NCBI GenBank assembly: GCA_026724425.1
Contig: JAIUCV010000567.1
Coordinates: forward strand, 248,001-312,000
Origin: Erythrophleum ivorense
Taxonomy: Eukaryota; Streptophyta; Magnoliopsida; Fabales; Fabaceae
Direction: 5' to 3'
DNA: 64,000 bases
Positions within the stretch are counted from its first letter, which is position 1. Each line of letters starts with the position of its first letter. Of the stretch, positions 1 to 11,086 are shown in pieces. A program made the translations under genes and the position numbers. The notes beneath the pieces are model-generated. The model saw only the letters and a list, made by a program, of their open reading frames with translations. It searched no databases and was not told where the DNA came from.

Positions 1-1584
1 AAATATAATTTTTTTTCTTTATTTAAATTAGTGAATTGCTATGAATAATTATTTTTCTAATTAATTTCTTATTTATAAAATTCTTATTACATATAAAATG
101 TTTTCTTGATAGATATATATATATATATATGCACCGTCATTAACATCAAAATTTTTTTAAAAATTTTATGAGTTAAATATTAAAGAAAATGACAATATCA
201 TGGCACAAGGGATAATGGAGTAGGATGCATTTGGACGAAGTCTCAATCTCTTGAACCTGAGATAGGAGTTTGATCATTACTGAATCAAGTTTGGCCCATA
301 AATAAGATATAGGCCCTGTAGCCCACTCCATGTGATCTATCGAAAGTCAAATTTTGCTGCAATTTCAGTTTAACCATAGGCTGAATTGGATTATTTTCAT
401 CAAAGGCCCACATTCTTGAATCCATCAATTAACCCCTCAGAGATAGTCAGGTAAAAATACACGAAACATAATAGACAGATGTTAATTAATTTTTTTAATA
501 AGAATTTCATTCATTAAAAGGATTTTTTTTTGTTCTCTCAAATATTATTTTGATATGTCAGGAGAATTAGACTTCAAAACAAATTTTTCTCTTCAATGTG
601 AGACTTGAGAGACATGATTCTTTCACATATATTGTTGGACATAGTTTGATGAACTTAAGGGGTAACAGTGGTGTCTCTCAATTCTCACATTTAAAAGAAA
701 AGGCTGAGGATTTAATAAATAAATTCTCATCACATGTTAAAAGAATACAGGCAAATTGCGCTCTCATTTCTTGATAATATCTAAATTTACATAGTCTCTC
801 TTTTTATTTTAAAAAGCTATCCATTTTCCCCAAAAATTAAAAAACGGATTCCCTCTGACAAAATAAACATTATATTTATATTTATTTTAACCACAATAAT
901 CTTATATTTATTATGTATATAATATAATAAGTATTAAATATATATAATATAATAAATATTAAATATATATTTGACCAATATAAAATAGTCACAAAATAAA
1001 CTAAATTTATTATTTTCAATACAAAATAAATAACATTTAATTTTAATGCTAAACCCAAAGAAAGAAGGGCTATGTATAGTCACCTTTCTAAATTTAAATT
1101 TAATAATTAAATTTAGATATATTTTTATAATGGAAGGAAAATATGTATAATTTAAGGCATATTTCACAGGAGAAAAAAGTAATTAACCTAAAGAATATTT
1201 GAGGGAATAAAAATTCCATTTTAATGATTAAAATACTTATTGTAGGAAAAAGAAAAAGAAATATTTCAAATTACAAAGGCTACAAGTGGACTGCTAAAGA
1301 AATAAAATAGTGTAATTCTTTAGGTGCTTTGATCAATTCTAGTAGTGATTTACCTCTTGACACCGTTGCAAAGAGTGGAGGCAAATAACATTTTAAAAGA
1401 CATTATAATATTCATATGTTTAAAGAGCCTAACAAAAAAATTTCACCATTTTATTCTATTAATATATTAAATGTATATTTTTAAGATTGGCCTTCTAAGG
1501 CCATCATTCGGATCAAGGATAAGAGACAACCACTAAGGCCAAGTAGCAACTTTAATAAGGTTGCGCTGTGCCCTAGAATATTTT
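1..1584. other. AT-rich intergenic DNA, no gene seen
   Basis: I see no coding region or recognisable element here. The segment holds long A/T runs and a short (AT)n microsatellite at 113-130. Short open frames are AT-composition artefacts with no domain-like sequence. A slightly more balanced stretch at 220-470 has no readable protein on either strand. Confidence 0.6.
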
Positions 1585-1902
1585 TGAAAAAAAAAATATA
1601 TTTAGAGATTTAAATTTTGTAAAACTTATAATAAAAATATTAAAAGTTAAAATTATTTTTAAAAATTAAAATTACTATATTTACTATTACAGTTTATGAA
1701 GATTATTACTAATTTTAAGAAAATTGCTATCAAATTCATTTAAATTGTAACTTTTTTTAAATTTAATATTAACTTTTATAAACTATAGTAGCAAGTATCA
1801 TAAAACTTAATAGTGATTTTTATTTTTGGATGATATTTTTAACTTTTAAAATCTTTTATTATAAATTTTGTAAAACCTGAATCATCCAATATAATTTTTC
1901 CA
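1585..1902. repeat. Foldback (MITE-like) element, about 300 bp
   Basis: The left half (from about 1,611, TTTTGTAAAACTTATAATAA) reappears as an imperfect reverse complement in the right half (ending about 1,875, read on the minus strand as TTTTACAAAATTTATAATAA). The pairing continues inward for over 100 bases on each arm, so most of the segment folds on itself. This is the architecture of a foldback MITE. The outer ends are less certain than the core arms, and I found no convincing target-site duplication. Confidence 0.6.
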
Positions 1903-2630
1903 CATTTTTGGCCTTGACTTAAGTAGGGTTTGATTCACCTAGTCCTAGAAGCCTAGGACTAATACGGGTTATTAATGAATCTACTTGGCTCTGATTGACA
2001 TCTTAAGCTAAAGGTGTTATCTAACGTGTATAGTTTCCTCCAGAACAATTTAATCGACAAACAAGCCGATTCAAATTTATATAATAGGAAGGTTGTTCGA
2101 GTCAAATCGATTTAACTCGCAGAAAATGAATTAATGCTTTAATAATCAAACCCATCTTTGTCAAAACTCTAATTAGGACATGTTAATTTGAGTATTAACC
2201 ATAATAAAATCAACATCAAAATTTAATTGTGTCTGCTATCATGTACTAAAAAAATAAACATCTCATGAGTCAAATTAGATTTCAAAAATGAAACAAAAAG
2301 CCAATTATATAATCCCAAATAACTAAAACAGAAATATATGAAAGCCTCTATGAATTTTAAAAAGGATTATTCTGCAGAGAATTTAAACTTTTACTCGATG
2401 AGTATTTTCAAATTTTATATTAAAATAATATTTTATTATTATATACTAATTTGAAAGACAATCTAATGGCTAATAATATTCGAACTTCTAAAAACTCTAT
2501 CTTTTTCCTTTTAAAAATGTCAACTGGGTGTTTGAGGGATAAAGAATGTAAGCCCCATTTGATATCACAAAAAATAGTAAGAACGAAAATGATTGTTTTT
2601 TGAATGAAAAGAAATTTAAAAAAAATTAAT
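1903..2630. other. AT-rich intergenic DNA, no gene seen
   Basis: Nothing coding is recognisable. At about 2,548-2,590 the sequence AGCCCCATTTGATATCACA is loosely similar to the reverse complement of a stretch near 11,630. It might be an eroded terminal repeat of the MULE that lies between them; see findings. Confidence 0.5.
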
Positions 2631-2835
2631 GAAAAAGTAACAAATCAATATGCAGGCTAACTAGCACAGCATGCTGATTGGTGTTGTTTGACCGGTCAGT
2701 CAAAAGAAATCCAAGGCATAGCGGGAAGAAAATTGTGATGTAGTGAGAAATAAGAGGATAATTAGAATTGTAGAAGAATATGATTGGTTGAGGAAAAATT
2801 ACAGGTAAAATATAGATTAAAAAAATTACTTTGCC

Positions 2836-2940
2836 TATATATATGATTCTATGGACGCAGCTCAAATCTTCCATTTCTAAAACTTAACTCATTCAGTTCT
2901 TCTCATTCTTCTCTCAGTAAAAATTATATATCTATTCCTT
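2836..2940 (+). promoter_or_regulatory. Candidate core promoter and leader upstream of the MULE
   Basis: A TATA-like run (TATATATAT at 2,836-2,844) is followed after about 25 bases by a pyrimidine-rich leader with TTCTCATTCTTCTCTCAG near 2,900-2,917, a combination typical of plant promoters and 5' leaders. The only coding remnant downstream on this strand is the MULE transposase from about 4,680. If they belong together, the AT-rich 1.7 kb between would be leader or 5' intron. This is inference from composition only. Confidence 0.25.
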
Positions 2941-3199
2941 TTTATTTGTTGCGGTTAAAATTTTAAGATCTGAGTGAAGGAAAGAAGACCACAAAGTATC
3001 AAGTATTAAACTACATTTGTTACAAAAAATATTAGGTATGTCAAATATTTTATTATATTTGATATTTTAATATTTATTATAACTAAGATATATATTGTTT
3101 GAAATATTTAGACAAAAATAATGTTGGTCGAATTATTTGATATCATATATTATTTCTTTTTGATATTTGTTGTATGGTTGATGTACAATTTAGTTTATA

Positions 3200-4680
3200 T
3201 TTGAGAAATACATTTGAAAAAAGGAAGAAGGAAATGTCTTATTACTAATGGAATTGTTTAGGTAATATTGATTTTGTTATATTAGTTTAGATATATTATG
3301 ATGTAAAAATAAATGAAGGAAGAACAAAAGAAATGAAATCAAAATTTGTGGTTAAAATAAAATAAAATATTAATATTTAAATAGTATAATAAAAATAGAG
3401 GTGAATATAATTTCTTGTTAAATTGTGTAAATAATCTGGATGGGAAAAATAATTAATGAAGATAAATATGACTAAAGTAAAAGAAAAAAAAGTTGACTGG
3501 AGATAAAAATGTAAAATATGCAAAAAAAAATTAATAAAAGTAAAAAAAAAAAGAAATTGCACAGGGAATAAAAGAAAAGGAAACAATTTTTATTTATAAA
3601 AATAAAGAAAAATATGTAAATATATATATATATATGTATGTTTGTAATGAAGAAAAAAATTATAAAAAGGTATAAATGTAGAAAAAAAGATGTAGTACGT
3701 AATAATTAAAATATCCTTTAGAAATATGTTAGGAAAAAGTTAAAAAAATGTTATAGATATTAATTATAAGGGCAATAAGAGAAAAATTTTAAAAATTGAA
3801 AGTAATTAGAAATAGAATTTATGAATTTGGAAAAAAAATAAAAGAATGTTTGAAAAATATTTGAGATAACAAGAGATCATTAGTTTAAAGTCACTAAAAT
3901 TTAAAAAGAAATGTGGAATAATCAAGAAAAGAAAATGCCTAAAATAAGGAAAAATTTCTTTGAAAGGAGAAATTGAAAAATAATAAAATAATAAAAGAAA
4001 TATAATTATTGAAATAATTAAGGTAATAAGTAAGGAGAAAAAAACAAGTAAGAGAAATGTACTGGAAATTTCTAAAATGAGGAAATAATGAGAAAATTGA
4101 GAAAAAAGAAAGTAAGAAAAATGTCTAAAAAATAGTTAAAATAAGAAAAATGAGGGAAAATGTTTAAAAAGTTGAAATAAAAGGAAAAATTTTGAAATTT
4201 GAAAAATGAAGAAAAATACAAAATAATGAAATGATGAAGTTAATTTAATTTTTGATAATTGTAAAGAATGGAGAAAAATTTTGCCTTTTTATTTATAATA
4301 AAAAAAGTAAATTTATATAAGGACAACGAAGTGAGTAAAATAAATAAATAAATAAAAGTAAAAAAAATTTGTACACAACTAAGCAAGATGAAATAATGAA
4401 ATAAAATTAATGAAATAAATAGTTGGATAGTAGAAAAATAAGTGTAATCTTTTTTTGTATTTATAATAAATAAGGTCAAAATGATATAGTTAGTGAAGAA
4501 ATATAGTTAAGGGTGGAACAAACAAATAAATAAATATTTATATGATTGAAAAACAATTGAAAAATTTTGTTCACTTAAAGTAACAAGGTAATTATCACAA
4601 ATGTAAAAAATGATTTAAGTAATTATCTGGAACATGTTTGTGATTAAAATATTTGAAGGAAAAAAATAGCCAGGAGGAAT
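3200..4680 (+). repeat. C-poor purine-rich low-complexity tract
   Basis: For nearly 1.5 kb the + strand is made mostly of A, G and T with very few C. It contains many degenerate repeats of motifs like GAAAAATG and TAAAATAAG. All longer open frames here lie on the complementary strand and are products of this skew (runs of F, L, I, Y), not genes. It abuts the 5' end of the MULE transposase remnant. Confidence 0.6.
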
Positions 4681-6690
4681 AAAATTATTTGCATTTACAC
4701 AAACGATAGAATTTATGAAAGTATTCAAGGTACATTTCAATGTACAATGTCAAGATACATAACAATGAGCACTGACATTACCTTAGAAAAATTAAAACAA
4801 GTAATTAGTCAGAAGTTATAACTTCCTCATACTTATGTTATATCTGATTTGATATATAGACTTCCAATAACAATAAATCCAACATGGTACCAAGCAACTA
4901 TACTTGAAGATGATTATGATGTGCAGAGGATGTGGTAATCACACTCACGCTTCCCATCACAGTTGAATGCAGTTAAAGTATATATGAATATCTTAGATAC
5001 TAACCAACAATTGAGTATTGAATTTCAATTAAACCCAACCAATGATATGTTGCCTTCACATGATCCATTGTATCAATTGCCTAGATTTACTCAATAATAT
5101 GAAATGACGCCAATAGAGGGTAGTTCATAGCCAAATTCCTCTCATCCAACAATTGGCTTTAATAAACCTCTTTTTCCATCTAGATTAAAAGAAAATGTAT
5201 TAGAAAACTTTGACAACGAAGATGAGTATGATACAGAACTTGATCCTGATTATGACAATGCTAAAGAAGATGATGACAATGAAACTGATGATGATGATGA
5301 TAATGCATATGATAGTGAGCATGAGGGTGATGATGATGATGCCTTTGATATTGAACCAATGTCCCAATATGTTGACCCTGCTGCTGTATTTTTCCAACAA
5401 ATTAATTTGACTTTAGCACAAGGTGATGAGTTCGAGGAGGTGGGAAATTAAGTACAAATGAACAATCAATAGTTGTATGTGGGAGCACAGTATCTGAATC
5501 GGAAGGCATTATGTCTTGCAATGAAATTGTATTCTATGAGAGCACACCACACTTTTAAGAAGTATTTGGCGAGTAAAAAGTATGAAGAATGTCGGTGTGT
5601 GCATTATGGCAAAAGCTATAAATAAAGGGTTAAAGCATGTAAAAAAGGTAGTGGAAGGGGACCATTTTGGCAGATTACAACATATGGAGGTCCACATACA
5701 TGTTTGTCTGCGACAATATCACAAGATCATCTGAAATTGGACTATGATGTTATCTCATCATGCATCATTGCAATGGTGACGGAGACACCTCATGTTCTAA
5801 TAAACCAAATCGTCGAGCAAATGAGAGGCTTGTTCGGATACACTATATCTTATAGAAAGGCGTGGAGAGAAAAGCATAAAGTTGCAACTGTTACTTTTGG
5901 TAACTAAAAGAGCTCGTATGCGACATTGCTTAGGTGGATTGCTGTGATACAACATTTTATGCCTGACTTATATGTTGAGTTTGTGATAAAATAATCTCCC
6001 CAGAACACCTCTAGTAGTAAGCCAATTTTTATGTTTAAACGTGTATTTTGGGCATTCAAGTCTTGTATACACGCATTTGAGTATCTAAAGCCGATGATTC
6101 AAATCGATAAAACATTTTTGTATGGCAAATATAAGAGGACATTGTTGATGATAATGGCACAAGATAGTGACTGACATATTATTCCCCTCGTCTTTGCTAT
6201 TGTGGAAGGAGAAACACAATTAGTGTAGACATGGTTCCTAAGTAATCTACGTAGGCGAGTGATACCTGGATAACGAGATATTTGTTTGATATCAGATAAA
6301 CATCCATCCATGCTATCAGATATTGCTACTCCACAAACTGGTTGGCAGCCATCGTATGGTTATCATGTTTTTTGTCTTCGTCATGTGGCAAGCAATTTCT
6401 ATACTCATTATAAGTTATCAGATTTAAAGCAAAATTTAAAGAACATTGGTATGTTTCTCCATTCTACATGATTTTTTTCATTTTTTTAGTTGATTTAGAA
6501 CTAATAGCAAAGATATTAACTATGTCACATAGGTTATATATATGACCGTCGCTATATTGATAAGAAACTTGCTAAGATAATGGCTATACATGAGGGGGCA
6601 GGCAAGTGGATTATTAAAATTCCTAAAGAACAGTGGACCCATGCATATGATGTCAAGGGTCAACGATATAGCCACATGACTACGAAGTGA
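4680..6690 (+). pseudogene. MULE (Mutator-like) transposase pseudogene
   Basis: Decayed transposase of a Mutator-like DNA transposon, the enzyme that cuts and integrates the element in the nucleus. In order I see: an N-terminal segment (about 4,690-5,090; includes YVISDLIYR and YQATILEDDYDV); an acidic D/E-rich linker (5,210-5,350); a MuDR-type zinc-binding region (about 5,500-5,710; C-x-C near ECRCVHYGK and the final HTC, a WRKY/GCM1-like arrangement); then the MULE catalytic domain (6,090-6,470) with IDKTFLYGKYKRTLL, FAIVEGET, ICLISDKHPSM and HVFCLRHVASNF. The catalytic region continues across a probable 84-bp GT-AG intron (6,449-6,532) to YIYDRRYIDKK and WTHAYDVKG, ending at SHMTTK followed by a stop. 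At least ten in-frame stops and frame changes make it non-functional. The C-terminal part of the usual protein is missing. It lies just upstream of, and on the same strand as, a PMD pseudogene. Confidence 0.9.
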
Positions 6691-7062
6691 GGTTCAAAAT
6701 TAATCCCTGATTAGTCAATGCTTTGTGAGTGAGATCAACCTTGTTCAACTAGTTATTAAAATGAAATGGATTTTAGGACCTCGACACAATTAAGTAGATA
6801 CAGCTTGCGCAAACAAATTGATCATAATCGTTCCTCTTGCTCACATTGCAATTCTGCCCCTCAATAGTACATAAAAAATATTGTAATTATTTACAAATGT
6901 GTTATACTACTCATTTTTTGTATGTATAAGTTAAAAAGAACATTGTATAACATATGATGATGTTATAGTATGTATTACCTTTTATGTGATATGTTATTTT
7001 GTGTTAATTATTTACGTCTAAGTTAGATAAATATTAGTTTATTATGTTTTTTTGTCCTATAG
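6691..7062. other. Spacer between transposase and PMD pseudogenes
   Basis: AT-rich stretch with no recognisable protein. It probably contains the eroded 3' end of the transposase gene and the upstream part of the PMD gene. A splice-acceptor-like CCTATAG ends at 7,062, just before the first readable PMD codons. Confidence 0.4.
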
Positions 7063-9439
7063 TTACCATAGCTAAAGTTGGCCAACCCATTCATCCAGGC
7101 CCAAAGGACGCTTTACTTCTATACCTACAGGAACGACACATATCGCAGACTATTTGGGATGGTGAGGTAGAATAAAATATTAATTGTTATTTTCTATTTT
7201 ATTTAATTATTTTAGTATATAATTTATTCCTATTTGTAGGATGATCGAATACTTCGCCCTCGCCGAGTTCTGTATGACGATCGTTTAGGTGATTTGCCCT
7301 TAGCAAGTGTTGATTATTTGAGGCAGTTTGATTTTTATAGTATTGCACGAATTGGACAATTTGAGTACGATACCTCACTCGTGAGTGCACTAGTAGAACG
7401 GTGGCATCTTGAGATGCATACATTTCATACCACTTGATGAGAGTGTACGATCACCCTCAAGGACGCAGTAGTGCAGTTGAGCCTACCGATTGAAGGGGAC
7501 CCAGTCGTGGGTGGGACAAGTTTCAATTGGTTGGAGGTGTGTCAATGGCTTTTAGGAATTATACCACCAACTGATCAGATAGATAGACAGCGACTTTCTA
7601 TCGCTTGGTTGGCACAAAACTTTACACATCTGCTAAATGATGAGATGGTCCACTAGTTCACCCATGCTTACATTCTTCGTATGATTAGAGGGTGGTTAAT
7701 GCCAAATAAATCTAGCTTTAGAGTTTACTTGATGTATCTACCCTTGTTGGATGACTTTGAGTAGGCTGACCGTTATAATTGGGGCTCTACAGTGTTAGCT
7801 TATCTCTATCGGAAACTTTGTAATGCAACTTATAAAAGTGATTGTGGCATCGCTGGATGCTTAACATTGCTACATTTGTGGGTATGAGATCGATTTTCTA
7901 TGCTTGCACCCGAGATACCACCTTCCCCTGACCTTCACATTAAGGAATACCCTGTACTCCCACCTCTTGGTTTCAGGTTTGAACTACCATATTTGTTCAT
8001 TGAGGAATACTCTAATTATTATCTATTATTTACCTAATATATTTATTCATTGTAATAGATGAAAAAATGTTAGATGCCCTCTGCGCTCGAGTGTAAAGAC
8101 TCTTCGATTATATAGAGTTTTACTAGATGTTATAAGAGATGATGAGGTGTGTGCTAGATTTTAACCCACGATGTGTATGAATTTTTTATTGTTAGCTATT
8201 TGTTATTTACTCACTACTTTATCTAATATTGTCCATAGATTATATGGCGTCTATACCAGCCATAGGCAGTGCGAGAATTGATTTCAGAGTATTGTTTGAC
8301 TTCTCCAGACATTTGAATTGCATCTATGCCACTTATATGCTTCTAGATCATAGAGTAGCACCATTCAGATCGCGTTCTATGACAATTTAGTCATCATCAG
8401 CCAATTCCTCAAGAGTCAGTTAGGTTGGACTCCCTCCATAATTTACAATTTCGGGGAAGAACCCAGACCAACTGGGTGTCTAAGCATAACATTTACATCC
8501 AGCGATGGTATGGATGATAGATACTATAGCTCAATTTCCTGTCACTGAAGAGCCATTTGATTGAACGTTTGAGTACATGCGATGGTACTGGCAATGCATG
8601 CATCGATGGATCCAGAGGCCGAGTGCTGCTACTGGATATGCTGTATAATGTTTTCTTGTTCATCAATTTTATCATTATTGTTTTTTAATCTTTTTACATG
8701 TTAATATTTAATTTATCATTTTTGTTTTGTTAGGTTGATTTAGCAGAGGGACTTTATAGGCTACACTTATAGGATCCTTTACTTACCAATTTTTGTGATA
8801 TTGTCGGCCGAGACTCTAGCAATATACTACGTGCTCTTGGTGAACAGCAATTTTTACTATTTTCTCAGCCAACTGACTAGGCGCGAGATCTTCTTAGGCC
8901 TCATATTCCTACTAGTCATCCAAAAAAAAGATGTCAAGGTTACCTATCGACCCAGCAACCTATTATTGGAGAAAATAACCAGTAACAACAGGATCCAGTG
9001 CAGCAAGATATTCCTAGTATACCTTCATACATTCCAACCCCAATTCAGTAACATATTAGCATGTCTGATCCTTCTTATTTAATGCCACCTAACTAGTTTG
9101 ATAACGTTGATGGAGTAGGGCCTTTTTCATGTATGTAGCCCTCACCTTCATCTTTTTTTGACACCCTTCAGCAGTTACCTCCCTATTTTGGATCACTTGA
9201 GCAACTTCTTTTTGATACATCTATGTTTAATGCTATGTATATTGGTTACTCCTTTAAGCTAGGAGGATTGTCACAATCAAGATTTATGACGCCGCATGAA
9301 CCAATTCCTCTAACTCAGTCTTCATCCATAGATTTAAACACAAATCTCATAGCACCAAGAACTATAACAATCAGGGCAACAACGACCACGGCATGAAAGA
9401 AGAAGACCTCATTGTGGTATAGGAAGTCATTTACTATAA
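7063..9439 (+). pseudogene. Plant mobile domain (PMD / MAIN-like) pseudogene
   Basis: Remnant of a transposon-type PMD gene, the family often annotated as 'serine/threonine-protein phosphatase 7 long form homolog' although the PMD itself is not a phosphatase. Readable family landmarks in order: IHPGPKDALLLYLQERH (7,090), an intron at 7,167-7,239, FDFYSIARIGQFEYD and LVSALVERWHLEMHTFH (7,330-7,430), ITLKDAVVQLSLPIEGDPV (7,450-7,507), a WLAQNF...YILRMIRGWL block, YNWGSTVLAYLYRKLC (7,775-7,822), then KTLRLYRVLLDV, EWHHSDRVLRQF and LHNLQFRGRTQTNW (about 8,100-8,480). The typical Cys/Gly C-terminus (RRPHCGIGSHLL then stop) ends at 9,439. Several stops interrupt it, including a Trp-to-stop change after the intron ending near 8,060. 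Its position after a MULE transposase fits known PMD genes carried by MULEs. Function in the transposon is unknown. Confidence 0.85.
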
Positions 9440-10675
9440 ATGTATTTATAATATTTATAATAGTATAATTTAATCCCAATATATTTTTATTTTTAATTTA
9501 ATTTTCTTTAAAGTTATTATTATTATTTATTTAAAATTTTCCCATGTTAACAATTATTAAATAATTTTAAAAGTTGAAAAGAAAATTGATAAAATATTAT
9601 GTAAATTTCATTAAAAATTTATTCAGTTAATTTAATCAACAATTATTTAAATAAACTAATATTTAATATAAAAAAATTTTATTAGACAAATATTTCCTAA
9701 CAAATAATAAATATATATTATGCTATTCTATTAACTTCAAATAAATTATAATAAAATTATTAATTATATTAATAATTTTTTTTATCTTATTCAAATAAAA
9801 TAAATTTAAAAATATTTGGCTTAATTTTTTTAAATTATATTAATAAACAATCTGGCTTAATTTTCTATCTTATTCAAATAAAATAAACTTAAAAAAATAT
9901 AGATAAATATTCTTCATTGCTAAATTCACTTTAATTAAAAATATTACATTAAATTCGAATGGAAGCAAAACAAATTTCCTTTTGACTTAAACAAATTGTA
10001 CCATTACCCAATTTAACTTTAAATATTATTACTCTTTAATTAATATGTTATTTCTTATTTTTTTAATATTTAAAGCTTCTGATATTACTTCTTAGATTTT
10101 TAATTAAATTAAAATAATTATTTATACATACATCACTCCCTTCATTTTATATAATTATTGTTTTATTTATTAATATTTTAATAGCTTAGATTATTTAAAT
10201 AAATAAGTATATATTTAATTTATTTATTTTTTACTAAATTTCTTTTATTAACAAAATAAAATAAATTAATTTAAAAGAAATTCATATTGTTTCCCTTTGA
10301 TTTAAAAATAAAAATAATTTTATCAAATTCAGAAACCATTATTCCGAATTCCATGAAATTCTTTTAAAAAAATTAATTCTATTAAAATTCAGATACTATG
10401 AATCTAAATCAATTAGGATTTGAATTTCAATTGATTCACTTCAAATTCGAATGCATACACATGTTTATTACTTCCTGGTATATACTTTTTGTCCTGCTCC
10501 TTTTATGTAATTCTCACATTAATTTATTGATTTTCCATCAACGAGCTCGAAAAAGATTATGTTGTCAAATATATTTGGTTACAAGAGTTGAAAACGAAAA
10601 TAGAAAGCAATGACACTATAATGATATTGTGCATTTTCTTATATATTTTTTGTGTGGAGTTTTCAAATAGATGTA

Positions 10676-10873
10676 TAATGACTTTTTTATCCTTATTATT
10701 TGTACTTTATAAAATTAACATATTTTTTAAACTTATTATTTTATATAAAAAATTTATGTTGAAATGTAAAAAAATAAAAATAATTTTAATGTCTTTGTTA
10801 TTTGATATTAAAATTGACATATTTTCAAATTTATTATTTTATAACAAAATTTTATGTTGAAATGTAAAAAAAC
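10676..10873. repeat. Two-copy tandem repeat, period about 99 bp
   Basis: ACATATTTTTTAAACTTATT... ending TTTATGTTGAAATGTAAAAA (10,718-10,770) recurs as ACATATTTTCAAATTTATT... ending TTTATGTTGAAATGTAAAAA (10,817-10,869). The sequence before each block (AATG-ACTTTTTTAT / AATG-TCTTTGTTAT) is also similar. No function is suggested. Confidence 0.6.
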
Positions 10874-10939
10874 AATTATACTAATTGTCAAAATTTTCTA
10901 TTGAGTTTTAGTTAATTTTATTTGACCAAATTATTACTT

Positions 10940-11086
10940 AGAACTTTTTGATTGAAATTTAGTATTTTTTAATTCAATTTTAGTTGAAAAATACTGTTTT
11001 ATCTAATTAAGCAATCAGTCAAAAATTTTCAATTGAAATTTAGTTAAAAAATAATATTTTTTAATTGAATTTCAATCAAAAGTAAA
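10940..11086. repeat. Small foldback
   Basis: CTTTTTGATTGAAATT at the left end matches the reverse complement of AATTTCAATCAAAAG at the right end. Inner segments (GAAATTTAGT... / ...TTTTTTAATTGAA) also pair, giving a palindromic unit of about 147 bp of MITE size. Target duplications are not clear. Confidence 0.5.

Noticed and set aside
2626..4479. Several minus-strand frames rich in F, L, I and Y
   Set aside because: They arise from the C-poor purine-rich + strand tract; no domain, no plausible start context.
5200..5410. Overlapping open frames on both strands
   Set aside because: The + strand is the acidic linker of the MULE transposase in another frame; the minus strand is its I/V-rich shadow. 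Neither is a separate gene.
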